Origin: Roseococcus thiosulfatophilus
GTDB lineage: Bacteria > Pseudomonadota > Alphaproteobacteria > Acetobacterales > Acetobacteraceae
Assembly: GCF_017311575.1 (NCBI RefSeq)
Contig: NZ_JAFFQY010000044.1
Coordinates: 62,001 to 126,000, forward strand
Length of the DNA stretch: 64,000 bases
Direction of reading: 5' to 3'
Shown: one piece after another, positions 1 to 8,024 of the stretch
Position numbering within the stretch: position 1 is the stretch's first letter
How the letters are laid out: every line of letters begins with the position of its first letter
The notes under the pieces: model-generated
The model's input: only the letters and a program-made list of their open reading frames with translations
Database searches by the model: none
Told to the model about the DNA's origin: nothing
Translations under genes and position numbers: made by a program

Positions 1-27
1 GGCTGGGACATGAAGGCTGGAAGATAG
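1..27 (+). CDS. Possible 3' tail of an upstream gene (partial)
   Basis: Frame 1 is open from the first base and ends in a TAG at 25-27, giving only the tail GWDMKAGR. It could be the last residues of a gene that begins before the window, but eight residues cannot identify a product. The 50 bases between this stop and the cysQ start contain only that gene's leader. The reading may be accidental. Confidence 0.22.
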   Translation, partial: GWDMKAGR

Positions 28-77
28 GCCCTGGCGCCGATTGCGTCAGCCCATCGCGCGGGGATACACGGAAGGAC

Positions 78-842
78 ATGGATCATTCCGCCCTTCTCGA
101 ACTCGCCGCCCGCCTCGCGCATGACGCGGGGCAGGCCATCGAAGCCATCCGCCGCGCCGGATTTGAAGTCGAGCGGAAGGGCGATGCCAGCCCCGTCACC
201 GCCGCCGACCGCATCAGCGAGGGCATCATCACCGAGGGGCTGCGCGCGGCCACCCCCGACATCCCCATCATCGCCGAGGAGGCGATGTCCGACGGCGTGA
301 TCCCGCCCGTGGCCCCGCGCTTCTGGCTGGTGGACCCGCTGGACGGCACCAAGGAATTCGCGGCCGGCCTGCCCGAATACTGCACCTGCATCGCGCTGAT
401 CGAGAATGGCCGCGCCGTGCTGGGCGTCCTTGGCGCCCCGGCCGAGCCCGCCCTCTATGCCGGCATCCTGGGCCAGGGCGCCTGGGTGGAACGTGGCGGC
501 GTCCGCACGCCCATCAAGGCACGCCCCATGCCCGCCACGGGCCTGGTGCTGATGGCCAGCCGCAGCCACCGCAAGGACACGGGCGAGGCCGGCTTCACGC
601 CGCCCGTGCCGGTGGTCGAGACCATCCCCATGGGCTCCGCGCTGAAATACGCGCGCATCGCGGAGGGCATCGCCGATGTCTCCCCGCGCCTCGATGGCCG
701 CACCATGGAATGGGACACGGCGGCCGCGCAGGCGGTGCTGGAGGCCGCCGGCGGGCGCATGCACGACCCGCACGGCAAGACGCTGCTCTACGGCAAGGCC
801 AATTACCGCAACGAGGGCTTCATCGCCTGGGGCGCCGAATAA
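78..842 (+). CDS. cysQ: 3'(2'),5'-bisphosphate nucleotidase (inositol-phosphatase family)
   Basis: This 254-residue protein belongs to the lithium-sensitive inositol monophosphatase superfamily. CysQ members remove a phosphate from 3'-phosphoadenosine 5'-phosphate, the by-product of sulfate assimilation. The metal-binding signatures are visible: an acidic IIAEEAM stretch near residue 65, the WLVDPLDGTKEF motif near residues 85-96, and a C-terminal GRTMEWDTAAAQ segment near residue 215 matching the family's second signature. Length is normal for the family. The ATG at 78 has a GGAAGG ribosome-binding site just upstream. The Sua5-type gene starts 4 bases after the stop, so the two are probably cotranscribed. 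Other monophosphatases of the family look similar, so the exact substrate is inferred. Confidence 0.88.
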   Translation: MDHSALLELAARLAHDAGQAIEAIRRAGFEVERKGDASPVTAADRISEGIITEGLRAATPDIPIIAEEAMSDGVIPPVAPRFWLVDPLDGTKEFAAGLPEYCTCIALIENGRAVLGVLGAPAEPALYAGILGQGAWVERGGVRTPIKARPMPATGLVLMASRSHRKDTGEAGFTPPVPVVETIPMGSALKYARIAEGIADVSPRLDGRTMEWDTAAAQAVLEAAGGRMHDPHGKTLLYGKANYRNEGFIAWGAE

Positions 843-846
843 CGCG

Positions 847-1812
847 GTGACGGCGCTGCTGGACGATGCGCTGGACGCGGCCGCCCTGCTGCGCGCCGGC
901 GCCCTCGTCGCCTTCCCCACCGAGACCGTCTATGGCCTCGGCGCCGATGCGCGGAACGGCGCCGCCGTCGCCGCCATCTTCGAGGCGAAGGGCCGCCCGC
1001 ACTTCAACCCGCTGATCTGCCACTTCCCGGATGCCGAGGCGGCCTTCGCGGAAGTTCGCGCCGATGATCGCGCCCGCGCCCTGGCCGCCGCCTTCTGGCC
1101 AGGCCCGCTGACGCTGGTGCTGCCGCGCCGCGCCGATTGCCGCGTGGACCTGCTGGCGGGCGCGGGCCTCGACACGCTCGCCGTGCGCGTGCCGGACCAC
1201 GCGCTGGCCCTGGCCGTGCTGCGCGCGGCGGGAACGCCCGTGGCCGCACCCTCCGCCAACCGCTCCGGCCGCGTCAGCCCCACCACGCCCGCCCATGTGA
1301 TGGAGGAGCTGGAAGGCCGCATCGCCGCCATCCTCGATGGCGGGGAATGCGCGGTGGGCGTCGAATCCACCGTGCTGGACCTCTCGGGCGGCAAGGCCGT
1401 GCTGCTGCGCCCGGGCGGCGTGCCGGTGGAGGCCATCGAGGCCATCATCGGCCCGGTGGGCCGGCCCATCCCGCCGGGCGCGGGCCCCGCGCCCACGCTG
1501 CGAAGCCCCGGGCTGCTGCTGTCGCACTACGCGCCCACGCTGCCGCTGCGCCTCGACGCCACCGAAGTCGCGGCGGATGAGGCGCTGCTGGCCTTCGGCC
1601 CGCCGCTGCCGGGTGCCGCGCTGGTCGCGCAGCTTTCCGAGGCGCGGGATGCGACGGAGGCCGCGCGGAACCTCTTCGGCGCGCTGCGGCGGCTGGACGC
1701 GGAGGGGCAGCGCCTCGGCCTTCGTGGCATCGCCGCCATGCCGGTGCCGGGCGAGGGCCTGGCGCCGGCCATCCGCGACCGCCTGGCACGGGCGGCCGCG
1801 CCGAGGGGTTAG
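847..1812 (+). CDS. sua5: L-threonylcarbamoyladenylate synthase, long Sua5 type
   Basis: The enzyme makes threonylcarbamoyl-AMP from threonine, bicarbonate and ATP for the universal t6A37 tRNA modification. The YrdC-like domain fills roughly residues 10-190, with GALVAFPTETVYGLGADA near the start, KGRPHFNPL next and the APSANRSGRVSPT signature around residue 135. About 100 further residues carry the SPGLLLSHYAP linker and the Sua5 C-terminal domain, giving 321 residues in all, which separates it from the short TsaC form. I chose the GTG at 847, directly after the cysQ stop. An in-frame ATG at 676 would extend the protein through cysQ in another frame. The stop codon merges into a hairpin repeat. 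Confidence 0.85.
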   Translation: MTALLDDALDAAALLRAGALVAFPTETVYGLGADARNGAAVAAIFEAKGRPHFNPLICHFPDAEAAFAEVRADDRARALAAAFWPGPLTLVLPRRADCRVDLLAGAGLDTLAVRVPDHALALAVLRAAGTPVAAPSANRSGRVSPTTPAHVMEELEGRIAAILDGGECAVGVESTVLDLSGGKAVLLRPGGVPVEAIEAIIGPVGRPIPPGAGPAPTLRSPGLLLSHYAPTLPLRLDATEVAADEALLAFGPPLPGAALVAQLSEARDATEAARNLFGALRRLDAEGQRLGLRGIAAMPVPGEGLAPAIRDRLARAAAPRG

Positions 1813-1894
1813 CCACGCGGCCGATTCACGCCGCGGGCGCTGCCCGCATCGATCGGACGCAGGACGCCACGCGGCCGATTCACGCCGCGGGCGC
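1812..1894 (-). repeat. Dispersed hairpin repeat, locus A (two copies, minus orientation)
   Basis: A 29-base unit beginning GCCACGCGGCCGATTCACG occurs at 1812-1840 and again at 1866-1894, with a period of 54. Read on the minus strand, the first copy is a complete element. CCGAT/ATCGG arms (1852-1856 and 1821-1825) enclose a perfect GCGGGC-GCT-GCCCGC stem-loop at 1833-1847, followed by the box GTGAATCGGCCGCG. The same architecture recurs near 10.2, 12.0, 33.0 and 47.6 kb. The element starts at the last base of the sua5 stop codon. Confidence 0.8.
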
Positions 1895-1959
1895 CCCCCG
1901 CTTGTTTCGTCGCCATGCGCGCTTAAGCTGCGGTGCAACAAGCGAGAGGAAGACACGCC

Positions 1960-3093
1960 ATGTCCGAAGCCATCGAAGTCCGTAAGGGCCTGGTCGGCGT
2001 CTATGCCGACGAGTCCAGCGTCTCCAAGGTGATGCCGGAGACCAACAGCCTCACCTATCGCGGCTATGCCGTGCAGGACCTCTGCGAGGAGGCGAGCTTC
2101 GACGAGGTCGCCTACCTGCTGTGGAATGGCGAGCTGCCCACCGCGGCCCAGCTCCGTGACTTCCAGGCGGCCGAGAAGGCCGAGCGCGCCCTCAGCCCCG
2201 CCCTGCTGCGCGTGCTGCGCGACTTCCCGCGCGACGCGCACCCGATGGACGCCATCCGCACCGCCGTCTCCTTCATGGGCATGGAGGACCCCGAATGCGC
2301 CGACATCAGCGACGCCGCGCAGCGCCGCAAGGCGGTGCGGCTCCTGGCGCGCATCCCGACGGCGGTGGCGGCCACCAACCGCCTGAGCAAGGGGCTCGAG
2401 CCCATCGCGCCCGATGCCTCGCTGCCCTTCTGCGAGAACTTCTTCCACATGGTCTTCGGCCGCGTGCCGGCGAAGGAGGTCATCAAGGCCTTCGACGTCA
2501 GCATGATCCTCTACGCCGAGCACACCTTCAACGCCTCCACCTTCGCCGCCCGTGTCGTCACCTCCACCATGGCCGACATGCACGGCGCCATCACGGCGGG
2601 CATCGCGGCCCTCAAGGGGCCGCTGCATGGCGGCGCCAATGAGGCGGTGATGCACATGCTGAAGGAGATCCCCTCGCCCGAGGCCGCGGAAGCCTGGCTG
2701 CGCGAGCGCTTCGACCACAAGGCGCTGGTGATGGGCTTTGGCCACCGCGTCTACAAGAACGGCGACAGCCGCGTGCCGACCATGAAGAAATACGCCGAGA
2801 TCATGGCGGAGGTGGTGGGCGACAAGCGGTGGATGAACACCTCCGCCGTGCTCGCGAAGGTGATGCTGGAGGAGAAGCGCATCCACCCCAACCTCGATTT
2901 CCCGGCCGGCCCCGCCTACTACCTGATGGGTTTCGACATCCCGATGTTCACGCCCATCTTCGTGTGCAGCCGCATCACCGGCTGGGCCGCGCATGTGCTG
3001 GAGCAGGCGGCCGACAACCGCCTCATCCGCCCGCTGTCGCTCTACAACGGGCTGGAGCAGCGGCCCGTCACGCCCATCGCGCAGCGCGGCTGA
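1960..3093 (+). CDS. gltA: Citrate synthase, short form
   Basis: The enzyme condenses oxaloacetate and acetyl-CoA to citrate, the entry step of the TCA cycle. At 377 residues it is the shorter citrate/2-methylcitrate synthase form rather than the 430-residue type with an N-terminal regulatory extension. The catalytic trio is visible: His near 222 in GPLHGGANE, His near 261 in GFGHRVYK and Asp near 313 in NLDFPAGPAYY. The ATG at 1960 follows a GAGAGGA ribosome-binding site; an upstream in-frame GTG at 1933 lacks one. Methylcitrate synthase activity cannot be excluded from sequence, but there is no prpB or prpD neighbour. A perfect 12-bp hairpin lies just past the stop. Confidence 0.88.
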   Translation: MSEAIEVRKGLVGVYADESSVSKVMPETNSLTYRGYAVQDLCEEASFDEVAYLLWNGELPTAAQLRDFQAAEKAERALSPALLRVLRDFPRDAHPMDAIRTAVSFMGMEDPECADISDAAQRRKAVRLLARIPTAVAATNRLSKGLEPIAPDASLPFCENFFHMVFGRVPAKEVIKAFDVSMILYAEHTFNASTFAARVVTSTMADMHGAITAGIAALKGPLHGGANEAVMHMLKEIPSPEAAEAWLRERFDHKALVMGFGHRVYKNGDSRVPTMKKYAEIMAEVVGDKRWMNTSAVLAKVMLEEKRIHPNLDFPAGPAYYLMGFDIPMFTPIFVCSRITGWAAHVLEQAADNRLIRPLSLYNGLEQRPVTPIAQRG

Positions 3094-3099
3094 CGACAT

Positions 3100-3127
3100 C
3101 GCGGCGCGACGTTCACGTCGCGCCGCG
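3100..3127 (+). terminator. Strong hairpin after citrate synthase
   Basis: A perfect 12-bp inverted repeat, CGCGGCGCGACG and its complement, flanks the loop TTCA seven bases past the gltA stop. No thymine run follows. It is probably a transcript end or 3'-stabilising structure. Confidence 0.6.
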
Positions 3128-3589
3128 CATCATGCCCACGATGCTTTTCGAGATGGGTTGCACGCGCGCGGAAAAGGATTTTGCGCGCGAAAAAGCAGAT
3201 AATATTTGACACGCATCATGCGCGTTCCGATAGCGTTCAACACGCACGCATTGACGCGCGATTCGTCCCTTCCAACGCTCATCCGCGCGCGGCGCGAGAG
3301 CCAGGATCGGATGCCTGGAATCGCTGGACAGCGCGGGCGTCGTGCAGAGGAATCATTCGTGATTCGTGGTTCGGACTCCCCCGCGGGACATCTCCCGAAG
3401 GAAGAGGCGCAAGGGCAGGCGGCATGGTGCCGCGGCTCTCCGCGCGGCGCATCCGTGGCGCCGTTTCCGCATCGCCCTGCCTGCGTGCCGGGCCTGGCCT
3501 CTCGCGGCGTGTGCCGCGCGGGCCTTGCCCATTCCCGTTGATTTGCCCCTCAAAGGAAAACGCGCGCCCCGCGCGAAGGAGATGCCACA
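3128..3589. other. 462-base intergenic region upstream of the histone-like gene
   Basis: I see no convincing gene here. The stretch around 3170-3250 is noticeably richer in A and T than its surroundings. It holds a CGCGCGC...GCGCGCG inverted repeat with an AAAA/TTTT inner stem at 3163-3189, and a GAATCA-TTCG-TGATTC hairpin at 3350-3365 that carries two GANTC sites. A possible promoter lies at 3206-3234. The rest may be a long untranslated leader or an unannotated small RNA; the sequence alone does not decide. Confidence 0.5.
3206..3234 (+). promoter_or_regulatory. Candidate sigma-70 promoter
   Basis: A perfect TTGACA at 3206-3211 is followed, after 17 bases, by GATAGC at 3229-3234, a weak -10 element. 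It sits in the AT-richer part of the gap and points toward the histone-like gene about 350 bases downstream. The weak -10 keeps confidence low. Confidence 0.3.
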
Positions 3590-4252
3590 GTGACCGACAG
3601 CAACGAGACCAGCGACAGCACCCCACGCGCGATGGCGATGGCCGTGGCGCCCGGCGGCCGCCGCAGCGCCAAGCCCGCCAGCGCGCGCGCGCGCGTCGCG
3701 GCCAAGAAGCCGGCCGCGAAGAAGGCCGCGCCCGCCAAGAAGGCGGCGCCCGCGAAGAAGCCTGCTGCCAAGAAGGCCGCCCCCGCGAAGAAGGCCGCCG
3801 CCAAGCCGGCCGCGAAGAAGGCCGCGCCCGCCAAGAAGGCCGCCGCCAAGAAGGCCGCGCCCGTGAAGAAGGCCGCCGCGAAGAAGGCCGCGCCCGCCAA
3901 GAAGGCCGCGGCCAAGAAGGCGGCCCCGGCGAAGAAGGCCGCGCCCGCGAAGAAGGCGGCCGCGAAGCCTGCCGCGAAGAAGGCGGCCCCCGCGAAGAAG
4001 GCCGCGGCCAAGCCCGCCGCGAAGAAGGCCGCGCCCGTGAAGAAGGCCGCCGCGAAGAAGGCCGCGCCCGCGAAGAAGGCCGCCGCCAAGCCCGCGGCGA
4101 AGAAGGCCGCGAAGCCCGCCGCCGGGCCTGACCCGAAGCGCGTCGAGGCCGCCCGCAAGGCCGCCGCCACGCGCGCCGCGCGCAAGGCCAGCCAGGCCGA
4201 GGCCCCCGCCGCCCCCGCGCCGGAAGCCACCGGCGACACGCCGGCGAGCTGA
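3590..4252 (+). CDS. Histone H1-like lysine/alanine/proline-repeat protein
   Basis: This 220-residue protein is mostly repeats of the units KKAAPAK and KKAAAKPA between about residues 35 and 175. It has a short polar N-terminus (MTDSNETSDS) and a C-terminal segment with KRVEAARKAAATRAARK. No globular domain is visible. Such highly basic tails resemble eukaryotic histone H1 and bacterial H1-like proteins, which bind DNA non-specifically and compact the nucleoid; DNA binding here is inferred from composition. The start is a GTG with AAGGAG six to eleven bases upstream. The gene stands alone after a 496-base gap and ends at a bidirectional hairpin. Its near-identical codons make repeat-number variation likely. 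Confidence 0.75.
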   Translation: MTDSNETSDSTPRAMAMAVAPGGRRSAKPASARARVAAKKPAAKKAAPAKKAAPAKKPAAKKAAPAKKAAAKPAAKKAAPAKKAAAKKAAPVKKAAAKKAAPAKKAAAKKAAPAKKAAPAKKAAAKPAAKKAAPAKKAAAKPAAKKAAPVKKAAAKKAAPAKKAAAKPAAKKAAKPAAGPDPKRVEAARKAAATRAARKASQAEAPAAPAPEATGDTPAS

Positions 4253-4266
4253 GGCCGCGTGAATGG

Positions 4267-4297
4267 TCCGCCCCGGTGCCGCGCGCGCCGGGGCGGA
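4267..4297. terminator. Bidirectional terminator-like hairpin
   Basis: A perfect 10-bp inverted repeat, TCCGCCCCGG and its complement, encloses an 11-base loop. It lies between the convergent histone-like and glycosyltransferase genes. It resembles the hairpin after rpsD, so this may be a common terminator type in the genome. Confidence 0.6.
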
Positions 4298-4303
4298 TCC
4301 CGC

Positions 4304-5410
4304 CTAGCGCGCGCGCCCCGCGCGCCACGCCTCGATCTCGGCCAGGATCCGTTCCGCGATCCGCCTTCGGTCCCCTTGCTGGCTGGCCTGGCGCTGCGCC
4401 GCCGCCGCCATGTCCCGCGCCACCATGGGCGCCTCCATCACCGCACGGATCGCCGCCGCCAACGCGGCCGCATCGCCCCGCGGGACCAGGGTGCCCGTCG
4501 CACCCGGCGTGATCTGCGCGCGAAACCCCGCCGCATCGGACGCCACCACCGGCACGCCCAGCAGCATGGCCTGCGCCGCCACCAGGCCGAAGGGTTCCTC
4601 GCGCGAGGGGCAGGCGAAGATGTCCACGCCCGCGAAGAAGGCGACGCGGTCCTCCACCCAGCCCAGGAACTCCACACGCTCCAGCAGGCCGCGCCGCGCG
4701 GCCTCGGCTTCCATCGCCGCCCGTGCCTCGCCCGTGCCGCCGATGCGAAGGCGCAGCGGCACACCCTGCTCCACCAGCGACGCCACGGCCTCCACCAGCA
4801 GGTCCAGCCCCTTCACCGCGCGCAGCTGGCCGAGGAAGCCCACCACCACCTCGCCCCGCGCCGTGGCACCCATCAGCCGCAGCGCGGGGGCGGGCAGGGG
4901 GTCCATGTCGGGCAGCACCGAGGGGTTGGGCAGCACCAGGATGCGCTTGTTCGCCGCGCGGCGGCCGAGGGCCGCGCGCACCCGCGCCTCCTGTTCCGCG
5001 TTGAGGCAGAGGATGATGTCCGCGCCCAGCCGCAGCCCGAAATTGGGCCCATGGCAGACCGAGATCAGCGGCACGCCGCGCGGCGCCGCCAGGCGCAGCA
5101 GCGGATAGGCCTTGCCGGTGTGGATGAGCACGCCCTGCACCCCCTCGCGCCGCATCCGCCAGGCCAGGCGCAGCACGAGACAGGGGTTCGCGGCCGAGAG
5201 CGTGGTATCGAGCATCCCCACATGCTCCACCCTGGCGCCGCTTTCGCGGTGCGCCGCCATGCGCGGCGCCGGCAGCTTGGCGAGCGTGGTGACGCGCGCC
5301 CCCGCCTCCATGAGGCCACGCGCGTGGGACAGCGCCACCTCGTCAATCGCGTCGCGTCGTCCGCCGCAGGCCACGGCCTGGAGAAGATGCGGGGCGGGCG
5401 GCTTCGTCAC
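4304..5410 (-). CDS. Glycosyltransferase family 4 (GT-B fold)
   Basis: The 368-residue protein has the GT-B layout. The N-terminal half carries a glycine-rich start (QAVACGGRRDAIDE) and a LISVCHGPNFG segment. The C-terminal half carries the nucleotide-sugar domain with VVGFLGQLRAVKGLDLLVEA and the E-x7-E type motif in SREEPFGLVAAQAM. Such enzymes are retaining transferases that act on lipid or polysaccharide acceptors at the cytoplasmic face; the acceptor is unknown. It has no glycan-gene neighbours and is divergent from the chemoreceptor gene across a 120-base gap, so context adds little. Confidence 0.75.
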   Translation of the reverse strand: MTKPPAPHLLQAVACGGRRDAIDEVALSHARGLMEAGARVTTLAKLPAPRMAAHRESGARVEHVGMLDTTLSAANPCLVLRLAWRMRREGVQGVLIHTGKAYPLLRLAAPRGVPLISVCHGPNFGLRLGADIILCLNAEQEARVRAALGRRAANKRILVLPNPSVLPDMDPLPAPALRLMGATARGEVVVGFLGQLRAVKGLDLLVEAVASLVEQGVPLRLRIGGTGEARAAMEAEAARRGLLERVEFLGWVEDRVAFFAGVDIFACPSREEPFGLVAAQAMLLGVPVVASDAAGFRAQITPGATGTLVPRGDAAALAAAIRAVMEAPMVARDMAAAAQRQASQQGDRRRIAERILAEIEAWRAGRAR

Positions 5411-5530
5411 GGAGAACCTGCATGGCTGACGCCTCGTTTTCTACAGGCGGCGCCGGCGTTTGCTAACCCGATCTTCATTATGACGGCGACATGAGACGCG
5501 CCCGACATTCTTCCCGGAGCTCCTTCCCGC

Positions 5531-7525
5531 ATGGCCTTGACCCTCACCGCACCCTCCACCGGTGCCGATGCCGCGCGCCCGCGCGCCAGCATCGGCCGCC
5601 GTCTGATGCTAGGCTTCGGCGCCGTGCTCGCGCTGCTCGTGGCGCTGGCCGCCATCGCGGCCCACCAGGTGAACTCCATCAGCGAAAGCCTCGCGGTGGT
5701 GAATGACGTGAACGGGGTGAAGCAGCGCTACGCCATCAATTTCCGCGGCAGCGTCCATGACCGCGCCATCAGCCTGCGCGACGTGGTGCTCGTCACGAAT
5801 GAGAACGAGCGCGCCGAAGCCCTGCGCGAGATCACGCGGCTGGAGGAATTCTATACCCGCAGCGCCACCTCGCTGGACGCGATGATGGCGACGGGCGCCG
5901 GCGTCACGCCGGACGAACGCCGCATCCTCGCCTCCATCCAGGAGACCGAGGCGCGCACCATGCCCATGGTCCGCGCCGTCATCGCCGCGCGCGCGGCGGG
6001 CGAGGCGGCGCAGGCGCATGCCCTGCTGATGGAGCAGGCCCGCCCCGCCTTCGTCGAGTGGCTGGCGCGCATCAACCAGTTCATTGACCTGCAGGAGGAG
6101 AAGAATGGCGTCGTGGCGCGCGAGACGCGGGCGGTGGCCGAGGGCTTCCAGACCCTCATGCTGGTCATGCTGGGGCTTGGGCTGGCGCTGGGCCTGGGCA
6201 TCGCGCTCTGGGCCACCGCCGCGGCGCGGCCGCTGCGCGCGCTCTCCCACACCATGCTGCGGATGGCGGAGGGCGACCTCTCGGTGGAGATCCCCGGCCA
6301 GGGCAGGCGCGACGAGGTGGGGCAGATGGCCGCCGCCGTCGCCGTCTTCCGCACCCAGGGCGAGGAGGCCCGCGCCGCCCGCGCCCGCCAGGAGGAGGAG
6401 CGCGCCGCCGCCCAGGCGGCGCAGGTCCAGGCGCTGCGCCACATGGCCGACCGCGTGGAGGGCGAGACCCTGGCCGCCATGACCCGCATCGCCGACCAGG
6501 CGCAAACGCTCGCCACCGGCGCGGAGGAGATGGCCGCGACCGCCGGCCGCGTCAGCGGCAATGCCGGCGCGGCGGGCGAGGCGGCGCGCGAATCGCTCGC
6601 CATGTCCGAGACGGTGGCCGCGGCGGCCGAGCAGCTCTCCGCCGCCATCCGCGCCATCACCCAGGAGGTGCGCGAGGCCGCCAATGTCAGCCGCGAGACC
6701 GCGGCCGACAGCAGCCGGACGGAGGAGGCCATCGTCTCCCTCTCCGGCGCGGTGGGGCAGATCGGCGATGTGACGCGCCTCATCAGCGAGATCGCGGGCA
6801 AGACCAACCTGCTGGCGCTGAACGCGACCATCGAGGCCGCGCGCGCCGGGGATGCCGGCAAGGGCTTCGCCGTGGTGGCGGGCGAGGTGAAGGAGCTCGC
6901 CTCCCAGACCGCCCGCGCCACGCAGGAGATCAGCCAGCACATTGACGCCGTCAGCCGCCGCACCGAGGCCGCGGTGGAGACGGTGCGGCGCATCGCCCGC
7001 TCCGTCACGCGCATTGACCAGCTGGCGGCCAGCCTGGCCGAGGCGGTGGACCGGCAGGACAGTGCCACGCGCGAGATCGCGCGCAGCATCACCGAGGCCA
7101 CCCAGGCGACGCGCGCCGGCGCGGCACGGATTTCGGACGTGCGCGACGACGCGGAGGAGAACGGCACCCGCACCGAGCGCATGCAGGCCGACACCGCCGA
7201 CCTCGCCGCCCGCGCCGCGGAGCTGACGCACCAGGTGGTGAGCATCGTCCGCGGCGCGGTGCCCGAGGTGGATCGCCGGCGCGAGCCGCGCCAGCCCGCC
7301 CATGGCCAGGCGCGGCTGATGCTGGGCGGGCAGTCCTTCGAGGTGCGGTTGCTGGACACCTCGTCAGGCGGCGTGGGCGTGGCGGGCGTGCCGGAGGGGC
7401 TGCGGCCCGGCCAGCGCGGCACCCTGCACATGCCGCAGAAGGGCGCCGTCGAGGTCGAGCTGCGCCATGCGCGGGGCGACCGCGCGGGCCTCGCCTACCT
7501 GGCGCAGGGCGTTCGCGCGGCGTGA
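5531..7525 (+). CDS. Methyl-accepting chemotaxis protein with C-terminal PilZ domain
   Basis: This 664-residue receptor has a first membrane helix at about residues 25-45, a periplasmic sensor of about 160 residues compatible with a four-helix bundle, and a second helix at 207-230. A HAMP linker ([20 protein letters not shown]) and a long signalling coiled coil follow. The conserved hairpin tip is near residues 418-456 ([16 protein letters not shown]). The last 90 residues form a PilZ domain with both c-di-GMP motifs, RRREPR and DTSSGG. Ligand-driven control of flagellar rotation through CheA/CheW is family knowledge; c-di-GMP tuning is inferred, with the Azospirillum Tlp1 receptor as precedent. 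No che genes are nearby. GGAGC precedes the ATG. Confidence 0.9.
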   Translation: MALTLTAPSTGADAARPRASIGRRLMLGFGAVLALLVALAAIAAHQVNSISESLAVVNDVNGVKQRYAINFRGSVHDRAISLRDVVLVTNENERAEALREITRLEEFYTRSATSLDAMMATGAGVTPDERRILASIQETEARTMPMVRAVIAARAAGEAAQAHALLMEQARPAFVEWLARINQFIDLQEEKNGVVARETRAVAEGFQTLMLVMLGLGLALGLGIALWATAAARPLRALSHTMLRMAEGDLSVEIPGQGRRDEVGQMAAAVAVFRTQGEEARAARARQEEERAAAQAAQVQALRHMADRVEGETLAAMTRIADQAQTLATGAEEMAATAGRVSGNAGAAGEAARESLAMSETVAAAAEQLSAAIRAITQEVREAANVSRETAADSSRTEEAIVSLSGAVGQIGDVTRLISEIAGKTNLLALNATIEAARAGDAGKGFAVVAGEVKELASQTARATQEISQHIDAVSRRTEAAVETVRRIARSVTRIDQLAASLAEAVDRQDSATREIARSITEATQATRAGAARISDVRDDAEENGTRTERMQADTADLAARAAELTHQVVSIVRGAVPEVDRRREPRQPAHGQARLMLGGQSFEVRLLDTSSGGVGVAGVPEGLRPGQRGTLHMPQKGAVEVELRHARGDRAGLAYLAQGVRAA

Positions 7526-7529
7526 GGGG

Positions 7530-7994
7530 TCAGTAGGGCACGCGGTCGGGCTTGTCCGCCCACAGGCGGAAGGCCTCGCGCGCCTCCGCCGCCATCAGGC
7601 GGCGCAAGGGCAGGGCGCGGCTCTCCAGGGGCCGCGCCACCTCCTGATAGAGCGCGTCATCGTCGAAGCCGATCGCCGCCGCATCCGCGCGGTCATTGCC
7701 ATAGACGATGGCGCCGATGCGCGACCACCAGATGGCGCCGAGGCACATCGGGCAGGGCTCGCAGCTCGTGTAGATGGTGGCACCCGACAGGTCATGGCTG
7801 CCCACCGCCGCGCAGGCGGCGCGGATGGCCACCACCTCGGCGTGCTGGGTCGGGTCGCGGCCCGGCACCACGTTGTTGCGGCCCTCGCCGAGGATGCGCC
7901 CCTCGCGCACCACCACCGCGCCGAAGGGGCCGCCGCCCGCGGCCACCCCTTCGGCGGCGAGGTCGAGGGCGCGGCGCATGAAGCTCTCTTCCAT
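7530..7994 (-). CDS. guaD: Guanine deaminase, cytidine-deaminase fold
   Basis: The protein has 154 residues and the zinc-binding signature of the cytidine/tRNA-adenosine deaminase fold: HAEVVAIRAA, then CEPCPMCLGAIWWS. The later segment GFDDDALYQEVARP matches the B. subtilis GuaD type that converts guanine to xanthine, rather than TadA. I start at the ATG at 7994, which gives the family length; the much longer open frame upstream is a shadow of the neighbouring oxidoreductase. The gene converges with the chemoreceptor gene, leaving 4 bases, and diverges from the flavin monooxygenase gene with 30 bases between starts. Confidence 0.82.
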   Translation of the reverse strand: MEESFMRRALDLAAEGVAAGGGPFGAVVVREGRILGEGRNNVVPGRDPTQHAEVVAIRAACAAVGSHDLSGATIYTSCEPCPMCLGAIWWSRIGAIVYGNDRADAAAIGFDDDALYQEVARPLESRALPLRRLMAAEAREAFRLWADKPDRVPY

Positions 7995-8024
7995 GGGGGC
8001 TCCCGGGCTCTGTAGGATGCGCCG

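Noticed and set aside
820-3099. A 759-codon minus-strand frame across sua5 and citrate synthase
   Set aside because: Both opposite genes are certain, and the frame has the Arg/Gly/His-rich look of an antisense shadow.
3163-3189. Terminator at the CGCGCGC hairpin
   Set aside because: The stem is followed by adenines, not thymines, on the plus strand, and the gltA transcript already has a stronger hairpin nearer its stop.
3181-4131. A 316-codon plus-strand frame with long GREEGRA-type repeats
   Set aside because: It is the out-of-frame reading of the histone-like gene's repeats and begins in the intergenic region without a ribosome-binding site.
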